A DNA stretch of 11,245 bases from Entrophospora sp. SA101 (GCA_958430865.1 CAUDNR010004365.1:31809-43053); one strand, 5' to 3'. Positions 1-7,893 are shown, counted from the first letter of the stretch. Notes: a model not told the origin generated them from the letters alone. A program made the numbers and translations.

Positions 1-132
1 TAAAGATGTGAAATTTTGCATATATAATTTGGTGAACCTAAGTTGCAAAACAATGTTTTCTATTTAATTATTATTAAGTATGTTTTTGCGCAATTTTTGT
101 TTAAAAATGCGCCCGACTTTTGTCTAGTGAGT

Positions 133-252
133 GTATATATCTATATTTATATTTATATTTTATATATATATATTTATATTTATATTTATATTTACATATT
201 TACATTTACATTTATATTTTTATTTTTATTTTTATTTTTATTTTTATTTTCA
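133..252. repeat. A/T microsatellite (TATATT / TTTTTA units)
   Basis: Six-base units drift from TATATA through TATATT and TACATT to TTTTTA over about 120 bp. The three overlapping open frames across it are artefacts of the repeat (Y/I/F-only translations). Confidence 0.95.
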
Positions 253-859
253 AAATTCATGTATTAATACTCATGCCACCAATCTATTTATTTATAGGAA
301 ATTTCAGATATATATATACAATATTATATAATGGATGATAATTCATGATCAAAGGTAAAATGTTGATTTTATGAAGTCAATGAAAAGTTAAAAAATAAAT
401 AATATATAATGAAAAACCAAGCCTATGTATTAAAAACATTCAATAAAGAAATACTATATTAATTTTTTTATTTATTATAAACATTTATTTTATCAATTCG
501 AAACTAAATTTCCTTCCCTCCGATATTAATTATTAATATTAACTGTTAAAATATTTTGTTTTTCAAATTTGCGTAACGATCTTCAAGCCAATAAAATTTA
601 ATTTTTGCGTGATATCTGGAAGGGAGATCGTCACAAAATTTAGCCAATGAAATCAAATGTCCACTATGCTGTCACCTTCGTCATTATTGATTTAAACTAA
701 ATAATTAAATTTATCATTTCTGAAATTATGTATACAAAATTTCTGCTCCTATCTCTTCATCATCAATGTTGTTATATTCTTCACGAGGAATAGAATTAAT
801 CTTAAAATGATTTAATATCAACATTTTCGAAATAGTGCGACCAATATTGGTGTTGATCT
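253..859. other. Gene-free AT-rich interval
   Basis: No frame of believable coding composition on either strand, and no RNA gene signature. A GATCGTCAC motif near 627 resembles one in the putative LTR but is too short to mean much. Confidence 0.6.
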
Positions 860-1012
860 CCAAAACTATTTTGAAGAGGTGAATGTCGAAGCTAAAATTA
901 AAAGTTATATGCCAAAACTAAATCAAAAATCCAAAGCCAAAAGTCAAAACTAGTTTCGACTTATGGTAAAACCTTTTGACTTTCGCACAGTTACAAAATT
1001 CTATAGTTTTGG
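860..1012. repeat. Nested inverted repeats
   Basis: The outer pair is CCAAAACTAT (860-869) with ATAGTTTTGG (1003-1012). The inner pair is AAAGTCAAAA (940-949) with TTTTGACTTT (974-983). Two perfect 10-bp pairs nested in 153 bp suggest a worn foldback/MITE-like element. No terminal target duplication was recognised. Confidence 0.6.
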
Positions 1013-1099
1013 AAAATTTTTAGGTTAGAGGGTAACGTTTTATTACTATTAAATATTTATTAAAATTATAATGTGAACTTGCTTATTATAAGAATGGTC

Positions 1100-1134
1100 A
1101 ACGAAATAATTTGCAAGGCGGAAATTATTTCGTT
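1100..1134. repeat. Perfect 13-bp hairpin, 9-nt loop
   Basis: AACGAAATAATTT (1100-1112) and AAATTATTTCGTT (1122-1134) are exactly complementary. The loop is GCAAGGCGG, unusually GC-rich for this region. Confidence 0.9.
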
Positions 1135-1144
1135 AAATCGTTAA

Positions 1145-1164
1145 TTTCGTCACATTTGACGAAA
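1145..1164. repeat. Perfect 8-bp hairpin, 4-nt loop
   Basis: TTTCGTCA (1145-1152), loop CATT, TGACGAAA (1157-1164). It lies 10 bp after the 1100-1134 hairpin and shares its TTTCGT core; a further TGACGAAG follows at 1167. Confidence 0.85.
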
Positions 1165-1684
1165 TATGACGAAGTTGAAATAACAAACGATCAAAATTAT
1201 TGATTTTATATACATCAATATAGTGACGTCATCAAAAAATGATTTAGATTGACTAGTTATTACCATGATAAAAAAGAATTGAGAATAATTCCTATGGTAA
1301 ATATCCAATATTAATCTATATTGAATTGATATGATGATAAAATGCCATGTATAATAATACAAACAACAAAATTATTAAAACCTTATAGTATTGATCGTTA
1401 TTTTGTATCACATGATTATCAAGCCAGAAAAGAGTATTTTCATTTATTCCGAGTTTAGAAAAGCTCAATATAGTGTTAATTCCCAAGTTTGTATCGAAGT
1501 TAAATTAGTCGATTTATATGAAAAATAAAGGCGTTGAATAAAAGACAAATGCCACAGATTGAATGTTAAAATGTTTATAATTGAATTTAATTTGATCGCT
1601 GACTGTTGTATTTTTCTATTGAATCAAAATGTCAAAAAAAAAACATATTAACGTTGACCATTATTTGTGAAAATTTAGTACGCA
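1165..1684. other. Gene-free AT-rich interval
   Basis: Only one minus-strand open frame (1362-1150) exceeds 60 codons. Its translation is dominated by I, Y, F and S and overlaps the hairpins, so I treat it as chance. Nothing else was recognised. Confidence 0.55.
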
Positions 1685-1913
1685 CATTGTACAATGCATA
1701 AAAAGATATTAAAGAAAAATACTTTTGTAATGTCTAATAATTAATTACCTTTGCACAATGGTATATGACGTCCATGCTATCAGCAAAACCTATTAGCATC
1801 CACGTTTACATGCATTGTACAATACATAAAGAGTTTATTAAAAAAAATCCTTTCATAATGTCTTTGAAATGCCTGACGAGCCCTTGCATAATGGTACATG
1901 ACACCCATGTTCT
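1685..1913 (+). repeat. Diverged direct duplication, two units of about 100 bp
   Basis: Unit 1 (about 1685-1780) and unit 2 (about 1813-1913) align along their whole length: CATTGTACAAT, CATAAA(A/G)AG, TATTAA, TAATGTCT, then TTGCA(C/T)AATGGTA(T/C)ATGAC and CCATG. The offset is 128 bp. Unit 1 starts with the palindrome CATTGTACAATG (1685-1696). It is not coding in any consistent frame; the 61-codon minus-strand frame here is a shadow of the repeat. Confidence 0.85.
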
Positions 1914-1980
1914 ATTTAAAAAATGATATAAAAAAAGTCCACACTGATAGCAAGCTTGTCCCCCGTAATCAAATATCAAA

Positions 1981-2028
1981 TGTTGCAACATACCCGTAAC
2001 TTTACATATTATATATAGTGTTGCAACA
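1981..2028. repeat. TGTTGCAACA palindrome pair, copy 1 of a dispersed motif
   Basis: The self-palindromic 10-mer TGTTGCAACA occurs at 1981-1990 and 2019-2028. Between them is TACCCGTAACTTTACAT, which recurs in altered form at about 2692-2716. Confidence 0.85.
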
Positions 2029-2441
2029 TAAACACGATGCAGTTAGACCGCTTTTAAAAACATTATTATTATTATAAATATAAACACAAAAAATTTGAAA
2101 TCGTTTATCTATTCATCATCTAATTACAGTAAATAAGAATGTGGATCTCCATTTTTGTATATATCGCTTTTCTTGAAGATGGTTGATATCCAAGATTTAA
2201 TGCTTTTAAAAAATCAATGAAAAACGGGGTTTCTACAAGGCGGAAAGGTAATGCGTGATTCTTCTAAATCAACTGAACAAAAATAACCATCAATATGACG
2301 TTGTCCAGAATGTTCAAGAGTTTAGAAAATGTAGACTTTGTAAAATCAATTCATTTATTTCATTTTTGATAGTTCAAATGCTTTTGAACATTGAGTAACA
2401 CAAGATATGGTCGGACACCTTTAAAGAATGATAAACATGGC
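2029..2441. other. Gene-free AT-rich interval
   Basis: No supported ORF, RNA or repeat was seen apart from simple A/T runs and an ATT triplet run near 2063-2073. Confidence 0.55.
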
Positions 2442-2490
2442 TTACACGTAACTTGGTAATGTCCATTACCAAGATGATTACCACGTGTAA
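2442..2490. repeat. Nested hairpin, 49 bp
   Basis: The outer arms are TTACACGT (2442-2449) and ACGTGTAA (2483-2490). Inside, CTTGGTAAT (2452-2460) and ATTACCAAG (2465-2473) form a perfect 9-bp hairpin with loop GTCC. The foldback is compact and symmetric, like a minimal MITE remnant or a protein-binding palindrome. Confidence 0.8.
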
Positions 2491-2633
2491 AATATTCCCA
2501 AATATCACTATATTTGGACCAAGTTTATTTTTGTTATCAGTCATCTTTAATTATTATATTCGTGCGAGAAAAGAAATGATATCATTAGAAAAGTAAGGAT
2601 CATACTTTTTATTTGTATAATAAACATTACAAC

Positions 2634-2721
2634 ATTACGGTTAGTTGCAACACCAACCATCCAATGTTGTATTGTTGCAACACGAGTTGCAATACCGTAA
2701 TACCGTAATTTTACATTACGG
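2634..2721. repeat. GTTGCAAC / ATTACGG inverted-repeat block, copy 2
   Basis: ATTACGGTTAGTTGCAAC (2634-2651) is the inverted, slightly longer counterpart of GTTGCAATACCGTAAT (2686-2701). Next comes a tandem TACCGTAA pair, then the hairpin CCGTAAT (2703-2709) with ATTACGG (2715-2721). It shares TTGCAA-TACC-GTAA-TTTTACAT with 1984-2006. Confidence 0.8.
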
Positions 2722-2970
2722 GTGCCAACTTTAACTGACAGCAAAGTATTCATAATCAGATTGGTAAAAATCGTCACAAAAATTAATGAAAAAGTCACCG
2801 GCAAGGTGAAGTTTCGGTTAAATGAGATAGAATTTGGTTGTTTAGAATTCAAGATGTTTAATGAATATTTATTTCATGATATAATTAAAAGTTGTGTATA
2901 TTCGTTCGTGGGATCTTTTTTTTATGCCAAAATTAAAGTAGGTTTTTTGCTGCAAGTAGTCAATCGTTAA
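2722..2970 (+). pseudogene. Possible 5' remnant of the decayed DDYH gene
   Basis: An 82-codon open frame starts at ATG 2722 and ends TAA at 2968-2970. Its middle part (KVTGKVKFRLNEIEFGCLEF, followed by KMFNEYLF) has mixed, protein-like composition, while the last 30 codons are rich in F, Y and V and look like random AT-rich sequence. It lies on the same strand about 60 bp before the recognisable pseudogene at 3027, so it may be the 5' part of the same relic. It could equally be an unrelated chance frame, and I do not recognise it. Confidence 0.25.
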
Positions 2971-3026
2971 TGATAATATTTGAATGAATTAATTATATCC
3001 TCTCTCATATTATCTATTAGTTATTA

Positions 3027-4059
3027 GTTCACCAAGCAATCAAATTCGACATACACATCAATGGTCTGAAGGAGCCTGAAAAATTCTTGCCGTTGGCAAT
3101 GACATTTTCCGAAGAGGTTATGAAGTTATCAAAAATAGATGATGATAATGATCATGTTTAAGATTTCATGCCAAGTGTACAATGCTTTTCGAAAGAAGTT
3201 GAGAATTAAAAAAAAGACGTGGAGATATCAGTAGCAGATTACACGAGCAAAATTATCACGTTTCATGATTCTGAAGGTTTGTATTTTGGTAAGAAGCAAG
3301 AAGCTATTATTGCAAGTAGGTATTTACGAAGATTGCTCCAAGAAATAGAACCAACCTTAAAGGGTTTTTTGACCAACTCTATTTAGCAGCTCGGCCATAT
3401 GAAGAGATTAATGGTGGTTATCATATGTTATCTTCTTGCCTAATTAAATAATACAAAAATTAACTCTTTTAAGTTCAACCTTGCATTCTATTTAGATTTG
3501 GTAGGTACAAGTCTTGGAACAACCACAACATCAAGAGCAATAGATCGTAAATAGAATCAAGTTGCTGATGAACATGAGAAATATGTAGAGAATGCACTTA
3601 CAAAACATTCAAAAAAGTGCATTCATGTCGAATGTTGACGATTATCATAGCATTCACGTCCAGAGACAACTAGATTAAGCACAAAATCAGTATCCTTTAA
3701 TTACTAAACTTTATCTAATGGTGTTAATTGTCTTCGCTAGTTTACGAAATAACCAATCGTCATCTTCCAAGAGGTTTTGTTACTTCTAGGAAACCATTTT
3801 TTGCAATTACGTATATTGTGATTACATGAACTATACTAATTTGAATAATTGTAGTGTATATACTCACGTGTAGACATGGTTACCACAATCATTGTCTATA
3901 AAGGTGCCAATCTAAATGTTAGATATCTTGGACTATCTTCAAGTCGAAATCAAAAAAAATGTCAATGTGCTAAAAGAAAGTACGACGAAAAGATTAAACG
4001 AAAATGAATTAGAACTCAACACAGATGATAAAGAAACAAACAAAATATCTCGAATATAA
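3027..4059 (+). pseudogene. Decayed ORF of an apparent repeat-encoded family (DDYHSIH motif)
   Basis: Protein-like reading runs across three frames with disabling changes. Frame 0 (from 3027) gives VHQAIKFDIHINGLKEPEKF, LPLAMTFSEEVMKLSKIDDD, stop TAA at 3159, then DFMPSVQCFSKEVEN, stop TAA at 3207, then DVEISVADYTSKIITFHDSE and GLYFGKKQEAIIASRYLRRL. At a T6 run (3365-3370) the reading must shift by one to continue FFDQLYLAARPYEEINGGYH MLSSCLI. It shifts again near 3443-3447 to INSFKFNLAFYLDLVGTSLG and TTTTSRAIDRK, stop TAG at 3552, then NQVADEHEKYVENALTKHSK. A third shift near 3630 gives NVDDYHSIHVQRQLD and a stop. The same frame carries on, with further stops, to a 47-codon charged segment (3916-4059). 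I have the impression that ORFs with NVDDYH(N/S)IH are highly repeated in Rhizophagus, but that is recollection. Function unknown. Confidence 0.7.
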
Positions 4060-4201
4060 GCACATATACAGTTTTGTTGACTAAAACATGTTAAAATTGT
4101 GTTGCTTATATTCCAGTAGTGTTCCTAATCGAAAATCAAATTTTTTACGAATATTCGAAAATCAATTTATTCAAGGAAATTCGAATATATATAATTTATT
4201 T

Positions 4202-4296
4202 CGTAATTATTATGGATACTCGTAATTATTATGAATACTCGTAATTATTTTGGTTACTCGTAATTATTTTGGATACTCGTAATAATTTCAAACATT
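4202..4296. repeat. 19-bp tandem array, about five copies
   Basis: The unit is CGTAATTATTATGGATACT. Copies start at 4202, 4221, 4240 and 4259 with one to three changes each (TATGAATACT, TTTGGTTACT, TTTGGATACT), and a fifth degenerate copy starts at 4278. The array is bracketed by the direct repeat TTACGAATATT at 4145-4155 and 4299-4309. Confidence 0.92.
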
Positions 4297-4418
4297 TGTT
4301 ACGAATATTATCACAAATGATTATCGATTGATAACAAGAAGTACCCCAGGACCAGAACGTTTACTAATTATTGACACATAAAAAAACAATTGTTTGTTTG
4401 AGCGAAGGAATAAGAACA

Positions 4419-4523
4419 GGTAACAAAATTGTTGATTGACCAATCAAAATCATGAATTTGTCAACAATCACTTCACCAACAGTTGTTTCGTTAACAAATG
4501 GTTTGAATTTAAGAAATTGGAAG
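4419..4523 (+). repeat. Dispersed repeat module, copy 1
   Basis: GGTAACAAAATTGTTGATTG, then CCAATCAAAATC(A)TGAATTT, GTCAACAATCACTTCAC, CAACAGTTGTTTC and GAATTTAAGAAATTGGAAG. The same blocks occur in the same order at 5740-5907. ATTGTTGA and TCAACAAT within it are inverted, suggesting a small foldback element. Copy 1 lacks about 36 bp present in copy 2. Confidence 0.85.
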
Positions 4524-5406
4524 TTACGCCAAAAAAATTAAAAATGACGGTTTTGCTTTATAGTATGCTAATGCCCATAATTATACCATAATAATTCGTT
4601 ATACCATAATTCGTATAAAAATTGTCTTAATAAAAAAGCTCATTCTATATCTAAAATAGTCATACTACTTATTGAACTTTATCAGCAAAAAATTAGATGT
4701 TGCTTTAATTATGATAATCAAAGGCCGTGTTTTCTCTTTGAAATTTTCAAACAAATAATAGTGATAAAAATAAATTAAATCCTGAATTTTCTTAGTTCTA
4801 AACTAAACAAATTCTACAAAAATTTGTAACAATGTTAGTTTACACTTTATACATTAAAAAAAAAGTAACAGGCATTTATTTAATTGAATCATAAAGAAAG
4901 ATTCAATAATATTATTCAATTTGATTTGATCTACAAGAAATCAAAGGAACCAATTTCAATCAGAATTTTTGATTCATTTTTTTAAATCAAACACCCAACG
5001 AAAGTAAAAAATTTGTTCCAAAAAATTATTTTATCCTAATGATAAATCCATTATCATTGCCTATGTCATTGTCATATCATTGTCATATCCTTGTCCATGT
5101 CCTATTCTTATTCTTAAGAAATCAGTTCATTTCCGTGAAACTCTGATTTACTTTTTGGGACATTCTTTAATTAGACTGGTTTTGTTGGTTTTTTTATTAT
5201 TTATTTTAAACAAGCTTATATATAACTGAGAACGCAATGTGAGCCTTTTGCTTTTCGTGTTACAAAACACACATACTGTTCTACACGAGAATAAAAATTC
5301 AATTAAGTTGGATTTTGCGTCTTCTTCGTCACAAAGAGCAAAAAAATGACATCACTCGGGCCAAGGCAATAGTCTATTTTATTAAATTCGAAACATATAA
5401 ATAGGA
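4524..5406. other. Gene-free AT-rich interval
   Basis: It contains a short duplicated TTATACCATAAT (about 4579-4610) and a TCATTGTCATATC-type local repeat (about 5062-5095). There is no open frame of interest on either strand. Confidence 0.55.
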
Positions 5407-5414
5407 CAGCCGTC
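5407..5414. repeat. Left target-site duplication of the hAT-type MITE
   Basis: CAGCCGTC directly precedes the left terminal repeat and is identical to 5591-5598 after the right one. Removing the element plus one copy restores GGACAGCCGTCCAAAC as the presumed empty site. Confidence 0.93.
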
Positions 5415-5590
5415 CAGTGTTGTGACCCGAAACTCTGAGTTTAGGGAAAACCCGAAACAGAAACTAACATAAACTAGTTTAGGTTAGTAGTTTATGTTTA
5501 GGTTTAGGTTTAGCTTTAGCTTTCTGCTTAGTGTAAGTTCATTTTCCGAAACGTTTCGGGAAGCCAAAAAAGTTTCTGGTCACAACACTG
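5415..5590. mobile_element. Small non-autonomous hAT-type transposon (MITE), 176 bp
   Basis: The left end is CAGTGTTGTGACCCGAAAC (5415-5433) and the right end is GTTTCTGGTCACAACACTG (5572-5590). They are inverted repeats matching at 18 of 19 positions. The element is flanked on both sides by the identical 8-bp sequence CAGCCGTC (5407-5414 and 5591-5598). An 8-bp target duplication together with ends starting CAGTG is the hallmark of hAT superfamily transposons. It has no coding capacity. Inside lie GTTTAGG/TTTAGC-type short repeats (about 5496-5520) and the perfect palindrome CCGAAACGTTTCGG (5546-5559). The intact target duplication and near-perfect ends suggest a fairly recent insertion. Confidence 0.93.
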
Positions 5591-5598
5591 CAGCCGTC
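5591..5598. repeat. Right target-site duplication of the hAT-type MITE
   Basis: CAGCCGTC directly follows the right terminal repeat and matches 5407-5414 exactly. Confidence 0.93.
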
Positions 5599-5739
5599 CA
5601 AACTTTTTTTTTTGTTATTTTTTCGTAGAGAAATTCCTCTCAGGCCATTTCAGCGCACGGAACTCAACCTCCTACATTCGGCCATATGAAATAATTGTTC
5701 GTTATTATTATACAACGTTATTACAGGAGAGACCGTTCT

Positions 5740-5907
5740 GGTAACACAAAATTTTAACCCACGCAATTGTTGATTGATTGACCAATTAAAATCGTGAATT
5801 TAAAAATAAAACATTTAATGTGGGTTTGATTCATTTTGTCAACAATCACTTCACGAACAATTGTTTCATTAACATTAACAAATAGTTCGAATTTAAGAAA
5901 TTGGAAG
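5740..5907 (+). repeat. Dispersed repeat module, copy 2 (longer)
   Basis: This is the direct-orientation counterpart of 4419-4523. It includes an additional stretch (about 5802-5837) between GTGAATTT and GTCAACAATCAC, and an extra TTTTAACCCACGC near 5753-5765. The extra parts contain AACCCAC and GTGGGTT as an inverted pair, so copy 2 looks like the more complete foldback and copy 1 a deletion derivative. It ends GAATTTAAGAAATTGGAAG like copy 1. Confidence 0.85.
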
Positions 5908-6216
5908 CAACCATTTAAAATAGTCTAATAAATTAAACCGTACTACTTGAAAATGTATTTAAAGGGTTGGTTTTCGACTTGGTTGAAGAATAACTATCTT
6001 TCTAACTCTTCTCTTGACCATATCTCTCGATATAATCAAAATAACCTTAATATAACGAATGTCAAAATGATTGCAAACGTGACCAATTTAAGATATACGA
6101 TCAAGAGGAAACATGAACAATGAATGAAAAAATCAAACAAATTTATTTAATAAAACAAAATTTACAACTCAAAAAAATTTTTTTTTTGCATGTAATAAAA
6201 TTCCATTATTAACTAT
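5908..6216. other. Gene-free interval before the putative LTR
   Basis: AT-rich and without supported features. A T10 run sits at about 6178-6187. Confidence 0.5.
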
Positions 6217-6402
6217 TGTTACCGGAATTAAATTTGGACGCTCTTTTGGCTGAATTTAACTAATTCCGAAATTCTTAATTTTTATTATTATTATTATATT
6301 TTAGTTATTTTATTAATTTTATCCGTGTTACATCTATTTTCGTAATACGCTTTATTTTTATTTCGTAATTTATTTAACTTATTTAAGAAAGAATCGTCTT
6401 GG

Positions 6403-6440
6403 GATATCGTCGCAATTTTGAGATATCGTCACAATTATGG
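6403..6440. repeat. 19-bp tandem pair in the putative LTR
   Basis: GATATCGTCGCAATTTTGA is followed directly by GATATCGTCACAATTATGG (16 of 19 positions equal). A related inverted form (GAATATCTCAATTTTGGGA) follows near 6462-6480. Repeats in the U3 part of LTRs often act as enhancers; that is inference here. Confidence 0.8.
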
Positions 6441-6507
6441 GTTAACTTCTCAATATTGGGAGAATATCTCAATTTTGGGAAATTAGAATTACTAATTAAT
6501 TGAATTG

Positions 6508-6516
6508 TATATAAGG
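6508..6516 (+). promoter_or_regulatory. TATA-like box of the putative LTR
   Basis: TATATAAGG lies about 65-70 bp before an AATAAA-like cluster inside the probable LTR. It is assigned by position and motif only. Confidence 0.4.
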
Positions 6517-6706
6517 AGCTTGAATTCAATGTACTTGTAAAGTAACTTTCTAACAAGTTAATTAGTTTCGACTAAGAACTAAATAAATAAAATAAATACC
6601 TTATTTAAACTTTTATCTTCTTTAAACAAAATTATTCGCTAATAACAAAATCAATTCATTGATCCCCTATTCATTCTGATCCACGCAAAAACAAAAATAA
6701 TTGTTA

Positions 6707-6745
6707 TCACCAATTAAAATACGCTCTCCCAAATTTAATCGGTGA
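6707..6745. repeat. 12-bp inverted repeat just after the putative LTR
   Basis: TCACCAATTAAA (6707-6718) and TTTAATCGGTGA (6734-6745) are inverted with one mismatch, separated by 15 bp including GCTCTCCC. Confidence 0.7.
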
Positions 6746-7487
6746 CATTAATAATGTTAATAGGGTATTTTTTATAGGCCAAATGCAACTTCCAACATTT
6801 TTTTAGTTAACACATCACAAAGAACATTGTGAGTTTAATAAAATTCAATTTCCATTCATATTCAGATTTCCTTTATATAAATTAAATAATGGTTGTCATT
6901 TTTTTTTTCAAAATGTTTTTTTGTCTTTGGTCTCTTTATATAAAAAACCCTCAAATAATGGAAATAAAAAGATTAACAAATATTTGTCAATAATTTGGTA
7001 TTAATTATATTATTAACTATTTTTACAAAATATTTCATGATTACCTTATCATTCTATGCATATGATTGATTGTCTTGACAATATTTTTGTCATAGTAATT
7101 ATTACTATCTAGATTCTAATGAATGAATTATCAATATCATTTTATTCAAATCAATAAATTAAATAGATTGCCAATATCAATTTTCTCAACTTATTTATTG
7201 ACTAATACTAATTTGATTATCATCATTAATATGTGAAAAATTATGATTAATGTCATACATTGATCTAGAAAGTCATTTAATTTGTAAATAATTTTGTAAC
7301 CAATCAATATTAATTAATTAATTAATTAATTAATTAATATAAATTCTATAAATGCTTTTACATGACATGTACAACTTATTGACCAGAATATTTTTCTTCT
7401 TTCTTTTTTTTTAAAGATGATAATCGTAATTTTCTAGAATTAAATTAAGAAATGTCTATTTTTTTCTAAAATCCCCAAAATTAATTA
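6746..7487. other. Gene-free interval downstream of the 7.5 kb gene
   Basis: Very AT-rich, probably including the 3' untranslated region of the minus-strand gene that ends at 7488. It contains the TTAA microsatellite (7310-7339). No other support for a gene. Confidence 0.55.
7310..7339. repeat. TTAA tetranucleotide microsatellite
   Basis: About seven tandem TTAA units form a fully self-complementary tract flanked by AATAT and ATAT. Confidence 0.95.
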
Positions 7488-7879
7488 TCAATAATTTGTA
7501 AAGGTTTTGAAAGCTACTCCAATCAATCTTTTAACACTTCTCCATTTTTTTTTCCTTACTGCTATATGAATTTTTGTTAACATAAATTCCCTATGTTCTT
7601 CTAATTCTGCTCTGCTATATTTACCTTTACTTGGACCAGCTACTTGTAGAACAGGAACTTGTTCTTGTAAAGACTTATTAAATAAATAAAGTTTAGGTGG
7701 ACTGTCATTAAATCTAACAGAAAGTCTTGATGCCTTAATTGTTCACCCACCACCAAGAAATAAAAAATCAATCAATTAATTAATTTGCTATATATAAATA
7801 AATAAATAAGCCAAACTATTTTCTGCCTACTTGATTTGAATTTGTTTTCAAAATGCCATTTTTAGTACAAAGCCATCTG
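7488..7879 (-). CDS. Unrecognised gene, 3' terminal exons
   Basis: The terminal exon is 7733-7488, 81 codons plus TGA. Its open frame is closed by a TGA just upstream of the proposed acceptor (ATTAAG|GCA). It reads ASRLSVRFNDSPPKLYLFN, then KSLQEQVPVLQVAGPSKGKY, then SRAELEEHREFMLTKIHIAV, then RKKKWRSVKRLIGVAFKTFT and ends NY. Codon use is mixed and the region is less AT-rich than its flanks. A probable upstream exon (about 7879/7876 to 7831) reads RWLCTKNGILKTNSNQ and ends at donor CAA|GTAGGC; a 97-nt phase-0 intron then joins it in frame to ASRL. Its acceptor is a tandem NAGNAG (AAGCAG at 7882-7877). The product has a very basic C-terminal tail (RKKKWRSVKR). I do not recognise the family. 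The start codon and further upstream exons are not resolved. Internal donors such as GCA|GTAAGG could shorten the model. Confidence 0.55.
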
Positions 7880-7893
7880 CTTGGGAGGTTATT

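Larger units (their letters stand above)
6217..6647 (+). mobile_element. Probable solo LTR, 431 bp
   Basis: The segment starts TGTTACCGGAATT and ends GCTAATAACA, i.e. TG...CA with the short inverted termini TGTTA/TAACA. It holds a TATA-like box (TATATAAGG, 6508-6516), about 70 bp later AAATAAATAA (6581-6590) in polyadenylation-signal position, and upstream a 19-bp tandem pair (GATATCGTC(G/A)CAATT, 6403-6440). This order is typical of a retrotransposon LTR (U3 repeats, TATA, R, polyA signal). No primer-binding site follows it and no polypurine tract or coding region precedes it, hence solo. The 5-bp flanks (ACTAT and AAATC) do not match, so the boundaries or the call could be wrong. Confidence 0.5.

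Noticed and set aside
43..338. Three overlapping plus-strand ORFs of 66-74 codons
   Set aside because: They are read entirely through the A/T microsatellite and translate to Y/I/F-only repeats.
1150..1362. Minus-strand ORF of 70 codons
   Set aside because: Composition is that of random AT-rich DNA (I, Y, F, S), it overlaps hairpins, and it has no family resemblance.
1806..1991. Minus-strand ORF of 61 codons
   Set aside because: It lies across the second unit of a non-coding direct duplication; the first unit does not keep the frame.
2547..2852. Minus-strand ORF of 101 codons
   Set aside because: It spans the GTTGCAAC repeat block and runs antisense to the more protein-like plus-strand frame at 2722; hydrophobic AT-rich translation with no recognisable domain.
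5496..5520. Telomere-like GTTTAGG/TTTAGC run
   Set aside because: Only a few imperfect units, located inside the bounded MITE; not a telomere or interstitial telomeric array.
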